This document shows, piece by piece, positions 1 to 7,785 of a stretch of 32,559 bases of DNA (the first letter of the stretch is position 1; the number at the start of each line of letters is the position of its first letter). The notes below the pieces were generated by a model. That model ran no database searches. It was not told the origin of the DNA and worked only from the letters and a program-made list of their open reading frames with translations. Made by a program: the position numbers and the translations under genes. The DNA is from Candidatus Helarchaeota archaeon (lineage in GTDB: Archaea > Asgardarchaeota > Lokiarchaeia > Helarchaeales > RDOG01), in assembly GCA_029838215.1 (NCBI GenBank), contig JALGVI010000048.1:1-32559 (forward strand). Direction: 5' to 3'.

Positions 1-33
1 GATTAGGAATGAAAATTCAAGGAGTGTTTTAAC

Positions 34-792
34 GTGGGAAAGATATTAAGCGTTCACAGTTTTCGAGGAGGAACGGGTAAATCAAACATTACAGCAAATT
101 TAGCCGTTGCCTGCGCAATGTATGGAGATGCCCGTGTTGGAGTCATAGATACCGACATTCAATCCCCAGGAGTTCACGTGATCTTTGGACTTGGCGGAAA
201 AAAACTCCAGCATCCGCTCAATCAATACCTGCAAGGGCAGTGCAAGATCGAAGATGTTGCTGTCGATGTGACGAAATCCCTGAAACTAGAAAAAGGGCAA
301 CTCTTCATGTTCCCTGCGGCCTTGGAAGCCAGCGAGATCACCAAGATACTTCGAGAGGGCTATGAAGTGAGCATGCTCTCGGAGGGGTTTAACCAAATCA
401 TCGATAACATGAATTTAGATTACTTATTGATAGACACGCATCCAGGATTGAATGAAGAAACGTTCCTATCCATTGCAGTTTCGGATGGTTTATTCGTAGT
501 AATGCGTCCAGACTCACAAGATTACCTGGGAACATCCGTAACGCTTGAAATTGCCAAAAAACTGGATGTCCCGAACATATACATGATCATCAACAAGCTT
601 CTCCCAAAATATGATGTTGCATCCGTCAAGAAGGAAGTAGAGAAAACTTACAAGATTCCTGTTGCGGGCATTATTAAGTTCTATGAGGAACTTGCAGATA
701 CTGCCAGCAAGGAAGTTTTCATCACGATACATCCTGAACATGAATTGACAGGAATCTTTAAAGAAATTTACGAAATTGCCCGTCAAATATAA
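34..792 (+). CDS. ParA/MinD-family P-loop ATPase
   Basis: A 252-residue ATPase of the ParA/MinD (deviant Walker A) family, whose members position proteins, DNA or membrane complexes by ATP-driven dimerisation. The phosphate loop is FRGGTGKSNIT at residues 10-20. The nucleotide-contacting K16 is present, but the family's signature lysine (KGG) is an arginine, R11. The DTD switch region lies at 40-42 and the Walker B-like LLIDTHPG at 131-138. The start is GTG: an in-frame TGA at 10-12 closes the frame upstream, no other start lies between, and GGAG at 21-24 has good spacing. The C-terminal helix (about 239-252) is amphipathic and could touch membrane as in MinD, but this is a guess. The next gene begins 14 nt downstream, so the two are probably co-transcribed. 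The family is clear; the cargo is unknown. Confidence 0.9.
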   Translation: MGKILSVHSFRGGTGKSNITANLAVACAMYGDARVGVIDTDIQSPGVHVIFGLGGKKLQHPLNQYLQGQCKIEDVAVDVTKSLKLEKGQLFMFPAALEASEITKILREGYEVSMLSEGFNQIIDNMNLDYLLIDTHPGLNEETFLSIAVSDGLFVVMRPDSQDYLGTSVTLEIAKKLDVPNIYMIINKLLPKYDVASVKKEVEKTYKIPVAGIIKFYEELADTASKEVFITIHPEHELTGIFKEIYEIARQI

Positions 793-806
793 CATTGGGG
801 AACACC

Positions 807-1493
807 ATGGTTGAGGGAGACAAAAACCTATCTTTATTGCGGAACATCTCCGATCTACAAGCAAGCTTCAGTGAAATGACGAAAGAATTCCAGGCATTAA
901 TGAATAACAGCGAGATTCAGCAGGCAGTTCTAAAGCAACTTGGAGACATGTTCCAAAAATTTACGAGAATGCGGGAAGCATTATCCAGCATAATGAATTA
1001 TTTTGATTCAATTTTGCAGAAAAAACCCCGAAAGAACTTATCTACTTTAAGTATCATTGATACGATAAACATACCTGATAATCTTCGCAAGAGCATGATG
1101 GCAGTCATCCGATTTGGAAAGGCAACTGCAGAGAAAGTCGCTTCAAGGACTAAGAGAGAACCAACCGTAGAAGAGGAATATCTATCAATGCTTGTCCAGA
1201 TGGGTCATCTTAATGTCGAATCGAAGGATGGCAAGCAAGTTTATTCATTTTCAATGGGAAAGAGGAAATCACGCATATCAGATGAAATATGGAAGTCCCT
1301 CATCAAGGACAGGACCGAGATGATCAATTTCGTATGTTCAACGGAGATTGAAAAATCCGAACTTAAAAAAATGGATTTAGACGAAATGAAAAAGATGGTT
1401 TCAGGAATTGATGAGGATCTCAACGCCATCAAATCATATTTAAATGAATATATAACATCATTATCTGAACTTCAAAAAAAATACAAATTTTAA
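807..1493 (+). CDS. coiled-coil / winged-helix-like protein, partner of the MinD-like ATPase
   Basis: A 228-residue protein I do not recognise. Residues 1-70 look helical and coiled-coil-forming. Residues about 88-152 have the pattern of a winged helix: two helices, then ATAEKVASRTKREPTVEEEYLSML-like recognition segments (106-130) and a beta-wing ending in DGKQVYSFSM (141-150). Residues 180-226 are again coiled coil. The ATG at 807 is chosen over the TTG at 795 because GGGG at 797-800 then sits 6 nt ahead of it. It lies 14 nt behind the MinD-like gene, an arrangement typical of ParA/MinD partners, so it may be the adaptor or DNA-binding partner of that ATPase. That role is inferred from position and shape only. 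Confidence 0.75.
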   Translation: MVEGDKNLSLLRNISDLQASFSEMTKEFQALMNNSEIQQAVLKQLGDMFQKFTRMREALSSIMNYFDSILQKKPRKNLSTLSIIDTINIPDNLRKSMMAVIRFGKATAEKVASRTKREPTVEEEYLSMLVQMGHLNVESKDGKQVYSFSMGKRKSRISDEIWKSLIKDRTEMINFVCSTEIEKSELKKMDLDEMKKMVSGIDEDLNAIKSYLNEYITSLSELQKKYKF

Positions 1494-1570
1494 ATCCGAT
1501 TCACGTCATCAGAAGCAGAAGTCTGCCCACTCAATCATGGTGAGGTTATCATCGTTGAATAGAAAGTGAA

Positions 1571-1581
1571 ATTTTATTTAT
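1571..1581 (+). promoter_or_regulatory. TATA box for the giant coiled-coil gene
   Basis: The AT-rich box TTTATTTATT lies about 55 nt before the ATG at 1634. Transcription would start near 1602-1607, giving a leader of about 30 nt that carries GGGTGA at 1622-1627, 6 nt before the start. This suggests the long coiled-coil gene can be transcribed independently of the two genes before it. Confidence 0.4.
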
Positions 1582-1633
1582 TAAGATGTAAGAATAAATG
1601 TTACCCGTCAGGATCGATTTTGGGTGAGATTAA

Positions 1634-4429
1634 ATGACAGATTTAACCGTGAAGTTTCAACAAAAATTTTTAAAAAAATTGAAGAAAGGGCTTGAAGGTT
1701 TTAACGCCGCCGAGAAATCATTCCAAAGAGAGAATGAAACAACAAAAGAGCGGATAAAAACAAATCTGACTAAAATTTTCAATAAAGAATTCACCAAAAA
1801 GAATAATTCGATCCTGCAAAAAGAACTTGCACCAGTTGAGAATTCGATTTTTACGTTATCCAACAAGTTCGATGAACAAATTGAAAAAACAAAACAAGAA
1901 GCTGAGAATTTAATCAATGATTTCATTGAAAAATTGCTGAATCTCTCCGCTAACATAAATGATGAAATAATGAATAAGACCAAATCAGTAAAAAGTAATT
2001 TTGATCAATTACATGAAGAAATTTCCAAGATTTTTGACACAAACATATCGTATTTTTTAAATCAAGTTAAACTGTCCGAGGAAAAACTCAATTCGGATAA
2101 TGAAATGGCATACAAAAACAATTTTGAAAAAATAAAAGAATATTTCGATTTATCCATTGGAAATATTAAACAAATTGAGGAGTCAGAATTAAATCTCATC
2201 TCAAAAACGAAAGATTACATAGACGATACTTTAAACGCAAACAAGCACCAATTAAAGGAAGAAGTAAACGAGCTCGTTGTTTTCTTTAAGGAAACCCTCA
2301 GTAAATATCTTGAGGATTTTAATGCCGCCCATGATCGCTTGATGGGATTACTTCAAGAAAAAGTTACTGATTTTAAAACACGCATCCATGAATTCCATGA
2401 AGAGATTTCAAAACAACACGAAGGATTTAAAAAAGGATTACAAGCTCAAAATATCACAAATCTTGAGCAACTTCAGGGAATCTTATTCGACATTATTATT
2501 AAAATATTGCGTAAGATGAACGAAAAGTTTGAGAGAAATGTTCAGGAGTTACTAGAAAGCATTAAACAACAGGTCGCAAGTACCATTAAGCTCTTCCAAA
2601 ATGAAATCATTCAATATGAAGAAGATTCATACAACATATTTCATGAAATGATTTCAAGCCAAGAAAATGCGTTCAAAAAGCTGAAAGGAAATGTTGATGA
2701 AGTAATTGACGAATTTCATGATGACATTTCTCAATTAATAAAAGAATTTAAAACGGATTTATTAAAAACACTTGAAATTAACGAAAAAGAACATTCAAAC
2801 AGTATTGAAAAAATTACAAGTGAGATTTTGACGGCAGTCGAGAATAAGAATCAAATTTTTGAACGAATTCAAAATCAGTTCCTTGAAGTATTAGAAGTAA
2901 TCAATGAGAAAGTCATTGAGTCAGATGATCGCCTATTCAACGTCGAAGACAAAGGAGTCTACAACATCATCAATGACTCCACGTTTCGAAAAGAAATTCG
3001 AAATGTCAGGGCCGTTACGGCATTATTAAATAAACAAATTGAAGAACTAAAGACGCAACTACCTGCATTTAACCAGAAGTGCAAGGTCGATTACCAAGAA
3101 AAAATCAAGGAAGTAATTCCAAAAATCCTGACCGAAACCCACGTTGCGTTTCAAAACGACCTGAAAATGATGGCAGCAAATTTCGAAAATGAACTTGCAA
3201 AACACCAAGAAGGATTGCAAGCACGCATTGCTAAGTTAAAACAATCCGAAACATTTTTTGGGTTAGTGAATCAACACTTGCAGGTTTTTAAAGAAAATAC
3301 AGAATCATTGTTTGAGAAAATGAGCCTTCTTTCGAATAAATTTAAAGAAACCGTGAATTCTGCTTCGAATGCTTTAAACGAGAAAATAGTAGGCATGACG
3401 AATGCGGTTCGAGAACAACATCAATTAATTCAAAATACTTTTCGTTCTAATTTCGAGGAGATTTTCACGCAAAACCTCCAAAACGTAACAGTCTACGTGG
3501 AGCATCTTTTTACAAATAATGAACTACTTCCTATTGAATTCTCTAACTCGCTTGAAGAATTTGATGAGTTATATTCAGGATTGGCAAAAAATATAAGCAA
3601 ATTTCAAAAGTCAATTACCGAAGAATTTAATAACATGACTCCCGACTTGATGGGAAAAATAAATGAAAGCATGGATGTCTTTTTCAAGGATGTTAATGAT
3701 GACTTGGTAAGTTTTTCATCGGAGAGTAAAAAAGAAACGGAAAAAAGGATTGAAGATTTAAAGACTGCAGTCATCGAAAGAGTTCGGACACACAATCAAT
3801 TATTTGAAGATAATGCTTCTAAAGCAGATCAAGATATAAAGCAAGTAATTGAAGAAACCGCAGCGGGATTACATGAGATCATAGAGAAAAACGAAACTTC
3901 GGCTACATTAATATATAATAGTGCCGCAGAAGAAGGTGCTCAATTTTTTAAACGAATAGATGAAACAATTGGGACGTTTAGGAAAAATTTTTCCGATTCA
4001 TTCACGAATCTCAAGCAACTCACGATAGACAAAGTCTCCGAAACTACAAATAAGCTGCTCGATGTATTATTAGAATTTCCCGTGATGGTTCGTTCGGAAT
4101 ATGATGAAGAGCTCGAGAACTTCAAAAAAGAAATGCAACAATTCACGAATCTTCATGTCGACGTTCTTGTCAATGAGAAAGTCACTTTTATTCAAAACGT
4201 AAAAGAACATTCTACGGCTCTATTTAATCAACTTCATGATTCAGTGAATAATGATAAATTGTTGAACATGTTTTTAGAAGAAATCAATCAAAGACTGGAT
4301 GCCTCGATCGAACAGTTTCTCACGAGCTACGTGAAAATAACAAAGAAAATTCACGATCTTTTTATAAGGCTTTCAGAAAATGACCAAGAATTCTTGGCTT
4401 TCATGAGCGAAACGATTGAAGAAAAATAA
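1634..4429 (+). CDS. giant coiled-coil protein (931 aa)
   Basis: A 931-residue, almost entirely helical protein with no recognisable enzyme domain, signal peptide or membrane segment. It is rich in Lys, Glu, Asn, Gln and Phe, has no Trp, one Cys (in NQKCKV) and only about six prolines, as expected of a long rod. Hydrophobic residues recur at heptad-like or 11-residue spacing throughout. Some local segments resemble each other, such as EISKQHEGFKKGLQAQ and ELAKHQEGLQARIAKLK, hinting at degenerate internal repeats. It follows the MinD-like ATPase and the coiled-coil/winged-helix gene on the same strand after 140 nt with its own promoter. Candidate roles are a cytoskeletal or scaffold filament, an SMC-like tether, or a membrane-coating amphipathic protein. 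None can be shown from sequence. GGGTGA 6 nt upstream supports the ATG start. Confidence 0.85.
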   Translation: MTDLTVKFQQKFLKKLKKGLEGFNAAEKSFQRENETTKERIKTNLTKIFNKEFTKKNNSILQKELAPVENSIFTLSNKFDEQIEKTKQEAENLINDFIEKLLNLSANINDEIMNKTKSVKSNFDQLHEEISKIFDTNISYFLNQVKLSEEKLNSDNEMAYKNNFEKIKEYFDLSIGNIKQIEESELNLISKTKDYIDDTLNANKHQLKEEVNELVVFFKETLSKYLEDFNAAHDRLMGLLQEKVTDFKTRIHEFHEEISKQHEGFKKGLQAQNITNLEQLQGILFDIIIKILRKMNEKFERNVQELLESIKQQVASTIKLFQNEIIQYEEDSYNIFHEMISSQENAFKKLKGNVDEVIDEFHDDISQLIKEFKTDLLKTLEINEKEHSNSIEKITSEILTAVENKNQIFERIQNQFLEVLEVINEKVIESDDRLFNVEDKGVYNIINDSTFRKEIRNVRAVTALLNKQIEELKTQLPAFNQKCKVDYQEKIKEVIPKILTETHVAFQNDLKMMAANFENELAKHQEGLQARIAKLKQSETFFGLVNQHLQVFKENTESLFEKMSLLSNKFKETVNSASNALNEKIVGMTNAVREQHQLIQNTFRSNFEEIFTQNLQNVTVYVEHLFTNNELLPIEFSNSLEEFDELYSGLAKNISKFQKSITEEFNNMTPDLMGKINESMDVFFKDVNDDLVSFSSESKKETEKRIEDLKTAVIERVRTHNQLFEDNASKADQDIKQVIEETAAGLHEIIEKNETSATLIYNSAAEEGAQFFKRIDETIGTFRKNFSDSFTNLKQLTIDKVSETTNKLLDVLLEFPVMVRSEYDEELENFKKEMQQFTNLHVDVLVNEKVTFIQNVKEHSTALFNQLHDSVNNDKLLNMFLEEINQRLDASIEQFLTSYVKITKKIHDLFIRLSENDQEFLAFMSETIEEK

Positions 4430-4443
4430 AAAGAAAAAAGGAA

Positions 4444-5274
4444 TCAAGCGTGTTTATCCAGCCAATCACCCAAATCCTTGAGCACGATCTTCCGATCTTT
4501 CTCTAATTCATTGTAGACTTCGTGGAATAAACCATCGTAACGCTTTATTGTTTTGTCTTCCATGGTAAATTCTTTTTCCAATTCTTCGGAACCTGTTACT
4601 GCTTGATCTGCAGAGCCTTTTTGATAGAGAAGCGGTATCTTGAAATTTCCAACGATATGTTTTGCATTTTTAAATGCTTTTAAAAGTTCCATTCCCGCCT
4701 TAAAAGTCGTGTCGCTGAAAATGAGCGGATCCTCTTCATATGCCTTGACAACTTCAGGATCTCTACTAATAAACTCGGTTCCCAACCCCGCATCAATTCG
4801 TCCACGAGGTGAAATGATTGCTAGAAGTTTGCCGATAGCTCTAACAAAAGCACCCTTTCCACCACCAACAGCAGTCCCACAACCAGAAAGAATGAGTCCT
4901 TTTATTAAATCTTCATGCTTGGCAACAAAATAAATTGCAATGGCAGAACCCATGGAATGACCCAGCATGAAAATCGGTAGGTTGGGATGCTTTTTTCGGA
5001 TTAATTCATTAAAAATTTTTTCATCCTCAACATATTGATCAAACGAATCGACGTGACTTCTTATGCCTTCAGACTTGCCATGACCTCTATGGTCATTTGC
5101 ATAAACGGCGTATCCACGGGGTACCAATTCATTAACTACATTCATGTATCGCCCAGAATGTTCTGCCCACCCATGAACAACTTGCACTACTGCCTTTGGA
5201 TTATCAGGTAACCATGCTTGATAGTAAATCTTAAACCCATTAACGCCCTTGAATTCTCCTTCATCGTGTTTCAT
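4444..5274 (-). CDS. alpha/beta hydrolase, monoacylglycerol lipase / lysophospholipase-like
   Basis: A cytoplasmic serine hydrolase of the Hydrolase_4 (monoacylglycerol lipase/lysophospholipase) type. The oxyanion signature is HGWAEHSGRY, and the nucleophile elbow GHSMG gives Ser107. The acid is Asp223 in KGSADQAV and the catalytic histidine His251 in GLFHEVYN, so the triad is complete. The length, 276 residues, is normal for the family. The ATG at 5274 is preferred to the GTG at 5286 because AGGTG at 5288-5284 is then a ribosome site rather than part of the gene. It lies about 110 nt downstream of the membrane lipid-kinase-like gene on the same strand. Likely substrates are glycerol or lysophospholipid esters; what an archaeon with ether lipids does with it is not obvious. 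Confidence 0.88.
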   Translation of the reverse strand: MKHDEGEFKGVNGFKIYYQAWLPDNPKAVVQVVHGWAEHSGRYMNVVNELVPRGYAVYANDHRGHGKSEGIRSHVDSFDQYVEDEKIFNELIRKKHPNLPIFMLGHSMGSAIAIYFVAKHEDLIKGLILSGCGTAVGGGKGAFVRAIGKLLAIISPRGRIDAGLGTEFISRDPEVVKAYEEDPLIFSDTTFKAGMELLKAFKNAKHIVGNFKIPLLYQKGSADQAVTGSEELEKEFTMEDKTIKRYDGLFHEVYNELEKDRKIVLKDLGDWLDKHA

Positions 5275-5385
5275 TTCATTCAACACCTAAAACATGTTCA
5301 GTTTATTTTCTAAAATTCAAATGATATAAAAATTATAATTATCCAGTCTCTTATTTATGTTCATTCTTGCTTCCTTGACGTTTTC

Positions 5386-6600
5386 TTAAGGAATGAAATA
5401 AAAACCGAACGTATAAGCGGGGAAAAAGAGACCGAAAATGATAAGACCGACAATGCCACACAAAACAGGGTTGACTACATTATCCGAAACTTTTAGTGGA
5501 GGGCTAAAGTAGTCGATGATAAAGAAAACTCCAGCACCAGCTAAAGACATTAAAATCCCTGCTATAATGATGGTTAGGTTAATCGTTCCAAAATAGTAGG
5601 TGGCCATTATGAAATATGAAATTAGACCAAACACGAAGGAACCGATAATACCTCCCAAGCACCCTTCCCACGTTTTCCGAGTTTCGGGATGATTTGGATG
5701 AACCCGTCGCTTTCCAAGAGTTATGCCGACGATCGTAGCCATTGCGTCACCTAGTGCAGAAATGGAGATAGCGACCATTGCAACAACAGGAGGAAATAGT
5801 AGAACCGCAACCAACATGCCCGTAATGAGGTAAACATGCGGACCAAAAACGTTTCTTTCTTTGGTACGAATCATGTTCCCGACTTCTTTTATGGGATAAT
5901 ACCTGAACTTATAGATTCTGACCAAATCAGTAAGAATGCAAATATAGAAAATGATTGAAAGAACAAACGAACTGATGGATTTTCCAACGATAGGTAGTAA
6001 TTCAGGATGATTTACAAGGCTGACATCAGATCCAAAGAATAATTTCATAAATGGATCAATATTCACCACGTAATCATAAATAGCTTCGAATACCAACGCA
6101 CCAACAAATAAATAACAAACAATAAATCCGTTTACGAGTGAATGGAATAACTTGCGCGAAATTTCGAGATCTAATGGATTATTTTTGAAAGCCTGTTGCT
6201 GAAGGGCTTTCAATTGTGCTTCTTCAGTTTCGTAATCCTTTTTAATATAATGTTCAAAAAATGCGTAAATCATGATGTAAACGATAATCACGGAATTCAA
6301 AAATATGATGATCCCCGACATTGGACTCGGATAAGGATTGAAACGAAAGTTCAGATATACAAACGCATTCGAATTAATTGGAGCCACGATCTGACCTACA
6401 ATGACAACAAAGAACCCACTAATGGTCACATACACGCCAAGAACAATGCATAAAATGGCGGTGATGAAAGTTGAATATTTGGCTTCACTATTTTTCACAC
6501 TTTTTCGCACGACGAATAAAAGCAGAACAGCAATTACGAGAAATTGAATGCCGTTTGCAATATTAACAGCTCCATAAAAAGGCATGTCAGCAATCTCCAT
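5386..6600 (-). CDS. dolichol/phytol kinase-type CTP-dependent lipid kinase (membrane)
   Basis: A 404-residue polytopic membrane protein of the family that includes SEC59 dolichol kinase, VTE5 phytol kinase and yeast DGK1, related to phosphatidate cytidylyltransferases. These enzymes phosphorylate a lipid alcohol, usually with CTP. Family motifs are in order: ISRKLFH (147-153), DLVRIYKF (225-232), RTKERNVFGPHVYLITG (245-261), ALGDAMATIVG (282-292), RKTWEGCLGG (308-317) and DNVVNPVL (373-380). An N-terminal extension of about 145 residues with roughly four membrane helices precedes the core and is unusual. Polyprenol, dolichol, geranylgeraniol and diradylglycerol are all possible substrates. 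With the flippase nearby, a polyprenol-phosphate role in glycan assembly is one reading; isoprenoid salvage is another. Confidence 0.82.
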   Translation of the reverse strand: MEIADMPFYGAVNIANGIQFLVIAVLLLFVVRKSVKNSEAKYSTFITAILCIVLGVYVTISGFFVVIVGQIVAPINSNAFVYLNFRFNPYPSPMSGIIIFLNSVIIVYIMIYAFFEHYIKKDYETEEAQLKALQQQAFKNNPLDLEISRKLFHSLVNGFIVCYLFVGALVFEAIYDYVVNIDPFMKLFFGSDVSLVNHPELLPIVGKSISSFVLSIIFYICILTDLVRIYKFRYYPIKEVGNMIRTKERNVFGPHVYLITGMLVAVLLFPPVVAMVAISISALGDAMATIVGITLGKRRVHPNHPETRKTWEGCLGGIIGSFVFGLISYFIMATYYFGTINLTIIIAGILMSLAGAGVFFIIDYFSPPLKVSDNVVNPVLCGIVGLIIFGLFFPAYTFGFYFIP

Positions 6601-6741
6601 TTAATTCTTGCAGCTAATTGTTCTTTTGTTTAAAAGCGGAATTTTGTTTAAAAAACATTATTTTATGAACATAAACTATTGATTTAAAAAACCTAAATCC
6701 GAAAGGAAGCATGTAAACAAATTCAAGGAGAGATCAAAAAA

Positions 6742-6954
6742 ATGCCTATAAATTGGTATCTGTGGGACCAGTTCATATTTTTCTATAACATCCTCATGAC
6801 GGTTTTAGCCATAGTGGCTATTATTCATTTCTTTATGTTGTTGAATGATAGAAAAGTTAAACTAAACATAATTATTTGCTTGACCTGTGCCATACTAATA
6901 ATCAGCACGTCTATAGTGTACATGGTGACACCGATAATCTTACAATTCATATAG
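6742..6954 (+). CDS. small membrane protein, two helices (70 aa)
   Basis: A 70-residue protein with two hydrophobic helices, about residues 10-33 and 42-68, joined by a short basic turn NDRKVK (35-40). No family is recognised. GGAG at 6727-6730 precedes the ATG by about 11 nt, and a TTTAAAAAA box at 6683-6691 would start transcription about 30 nt ahead of the gene. It is divergent from the lipid-kinase gene. It may be a small subunit or regulator of a membrane complex, but nothing in the sequence says which. The hydrophobic pattern and ribosome site make a real gene more likely than chance. Confidence 0.55.
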   Translation: MPINWYLWDQFIFFYNILMTVLAIVAIIHFFMLLNDRKVKLNIIICLTCAILIISTSIVYMVTPIILQFI

Positions 6955-7087
6955 ATACTCCAAAAAACACGCTTTTTTTCTTCAAGTGCCGAAAAAATCA
7001 TTTCAAATATCATGTTAATAGTGGAAACTCCCCGTTTAAGTCAAGCAATATCAGAATATTTTAAAACCTTATATGCTCTAAATAACC

Positions 7088-7097
7088 TATAAATATA
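7088..7097 (+). promoter_or_regulatory. TATA box for the small HEAT-repeat gene
   Basis: TATAAATATA is a near-ideal archaeal TATA box. Transcription would start near 7118, right at GTG 7121, with GTG 7130 and ATG 7139 shortly after. The transcript is therefore leaderless or has a leader of only about 20 nt. This box is among the clearest promoters in the window. Confidence 0.6.
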
Positions 7098-7138
7098 GAA
7101 GTAAAATCATTTCAATTCAAGTGAGGATCGTGGAGTCC

Positions 7139-7771
7139 ATGTCGAAGGATGAACAGAACTTGGTAAAGCAAGCGATTGAATTTGTTGCGGAAGGCAATAC
7201 TCAGGAAGCCATCGCCTGCTTGATCGAAGCTTTGAATAATGACGACTGGTCTATTCGATCCTATGCTGCCCAGATCTTAGGAGAAATTGGGAAAGTCTCA
7301 CTGGATGAAAAATTATTCAGGAAAATCATTGATAGAATGTTAGAAGCCATCAAAATCGAGAAAGATGGTTGGGTTCGTGAAGCATTCACTAAATCATTTG
7401 GAAAATTGGGGCAAAATCATCCGGAAGTAATTCAAGAACTCCTACCTCCATTGCTTTCAGTTCTAATGGAAGATGATCACGATGGCGCTCGGGGAAGTGC
7501 GGTAAAAGCAATCGGGGACTTGGGAAGAATTCGCCCTGAACATGTTGAAAAATCACTGCCTGACTTGGCTGAAAAATTGGAGAGCGATGAATCTTGGCTC
7601 GTGCGATACTATTCAGCATATGCATTGGGAGAAATTGGAAAAACCATCCCCGAAAAAATAGAAACTTATCTTGAAACTCTAACGCGAGTAAACGAAAATG
7701 ACGTGGATAATGGAGTCCAAGATGCAGCGCGTGATGCTCTCGAAAAGATAAAAACGGCTTTAAATCAATAA
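7139..7771 (+). CDS. HEAT-repeat protein (about 210 aa)
   Basis: A soluble all-helical protein made of about five HEAT repeats, the paired-helix units used as protein-binding scaffolds. Recurring signatures include DDWSIRSYAAQILGEIGK, DGWVREAFTKSFGKLGQ, DGARGSAVKAIGDLGR and ESWLVRYYSAYALGEIGK, spaced about 37-40 residues. No catalytic residues are visible. GTG at 7121 and 7130 are alternative starts in the same frame; ATG 7139 is chosen because the conserved region begins just after it. It ends 14 nt from the flippase gene, which faces it, with an A/T-rich stretch between that could terminate both. The partner is unknown; HEAT proteins of this size often dock onto or regulate a larger complex. 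Confidence 0.85.
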   Translation: MSKDEQNLVKQAIEFVAEGNTQEAIACLIEALNNDDWSIRSYAAQILGEIGKVSLDEKLFRKIIDRMLEAIKIEKDGWVREAFTKSFGKLGQNHPEVIQELLPPLLSVLMEDDHDGARGSAVKAIGDLGRIRPEHVEKSLPDLAEKLESDESWLVRYYSAYALGEIGKTIPEKIETYLETLTRVNENDVDNGVQDAARDALEKIKTALNQ

Positions 7772-7785
7772 AAAAAGAAAAAAAA

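Noticed and set aside
6876-7064. Further small reading frames around the 70-aa membrane protein
   Set aside because: They overlap the better-supported frame at 6742-6954 or lie in AT-rich spacer, without ribosome sites or hydrophobic pattern.
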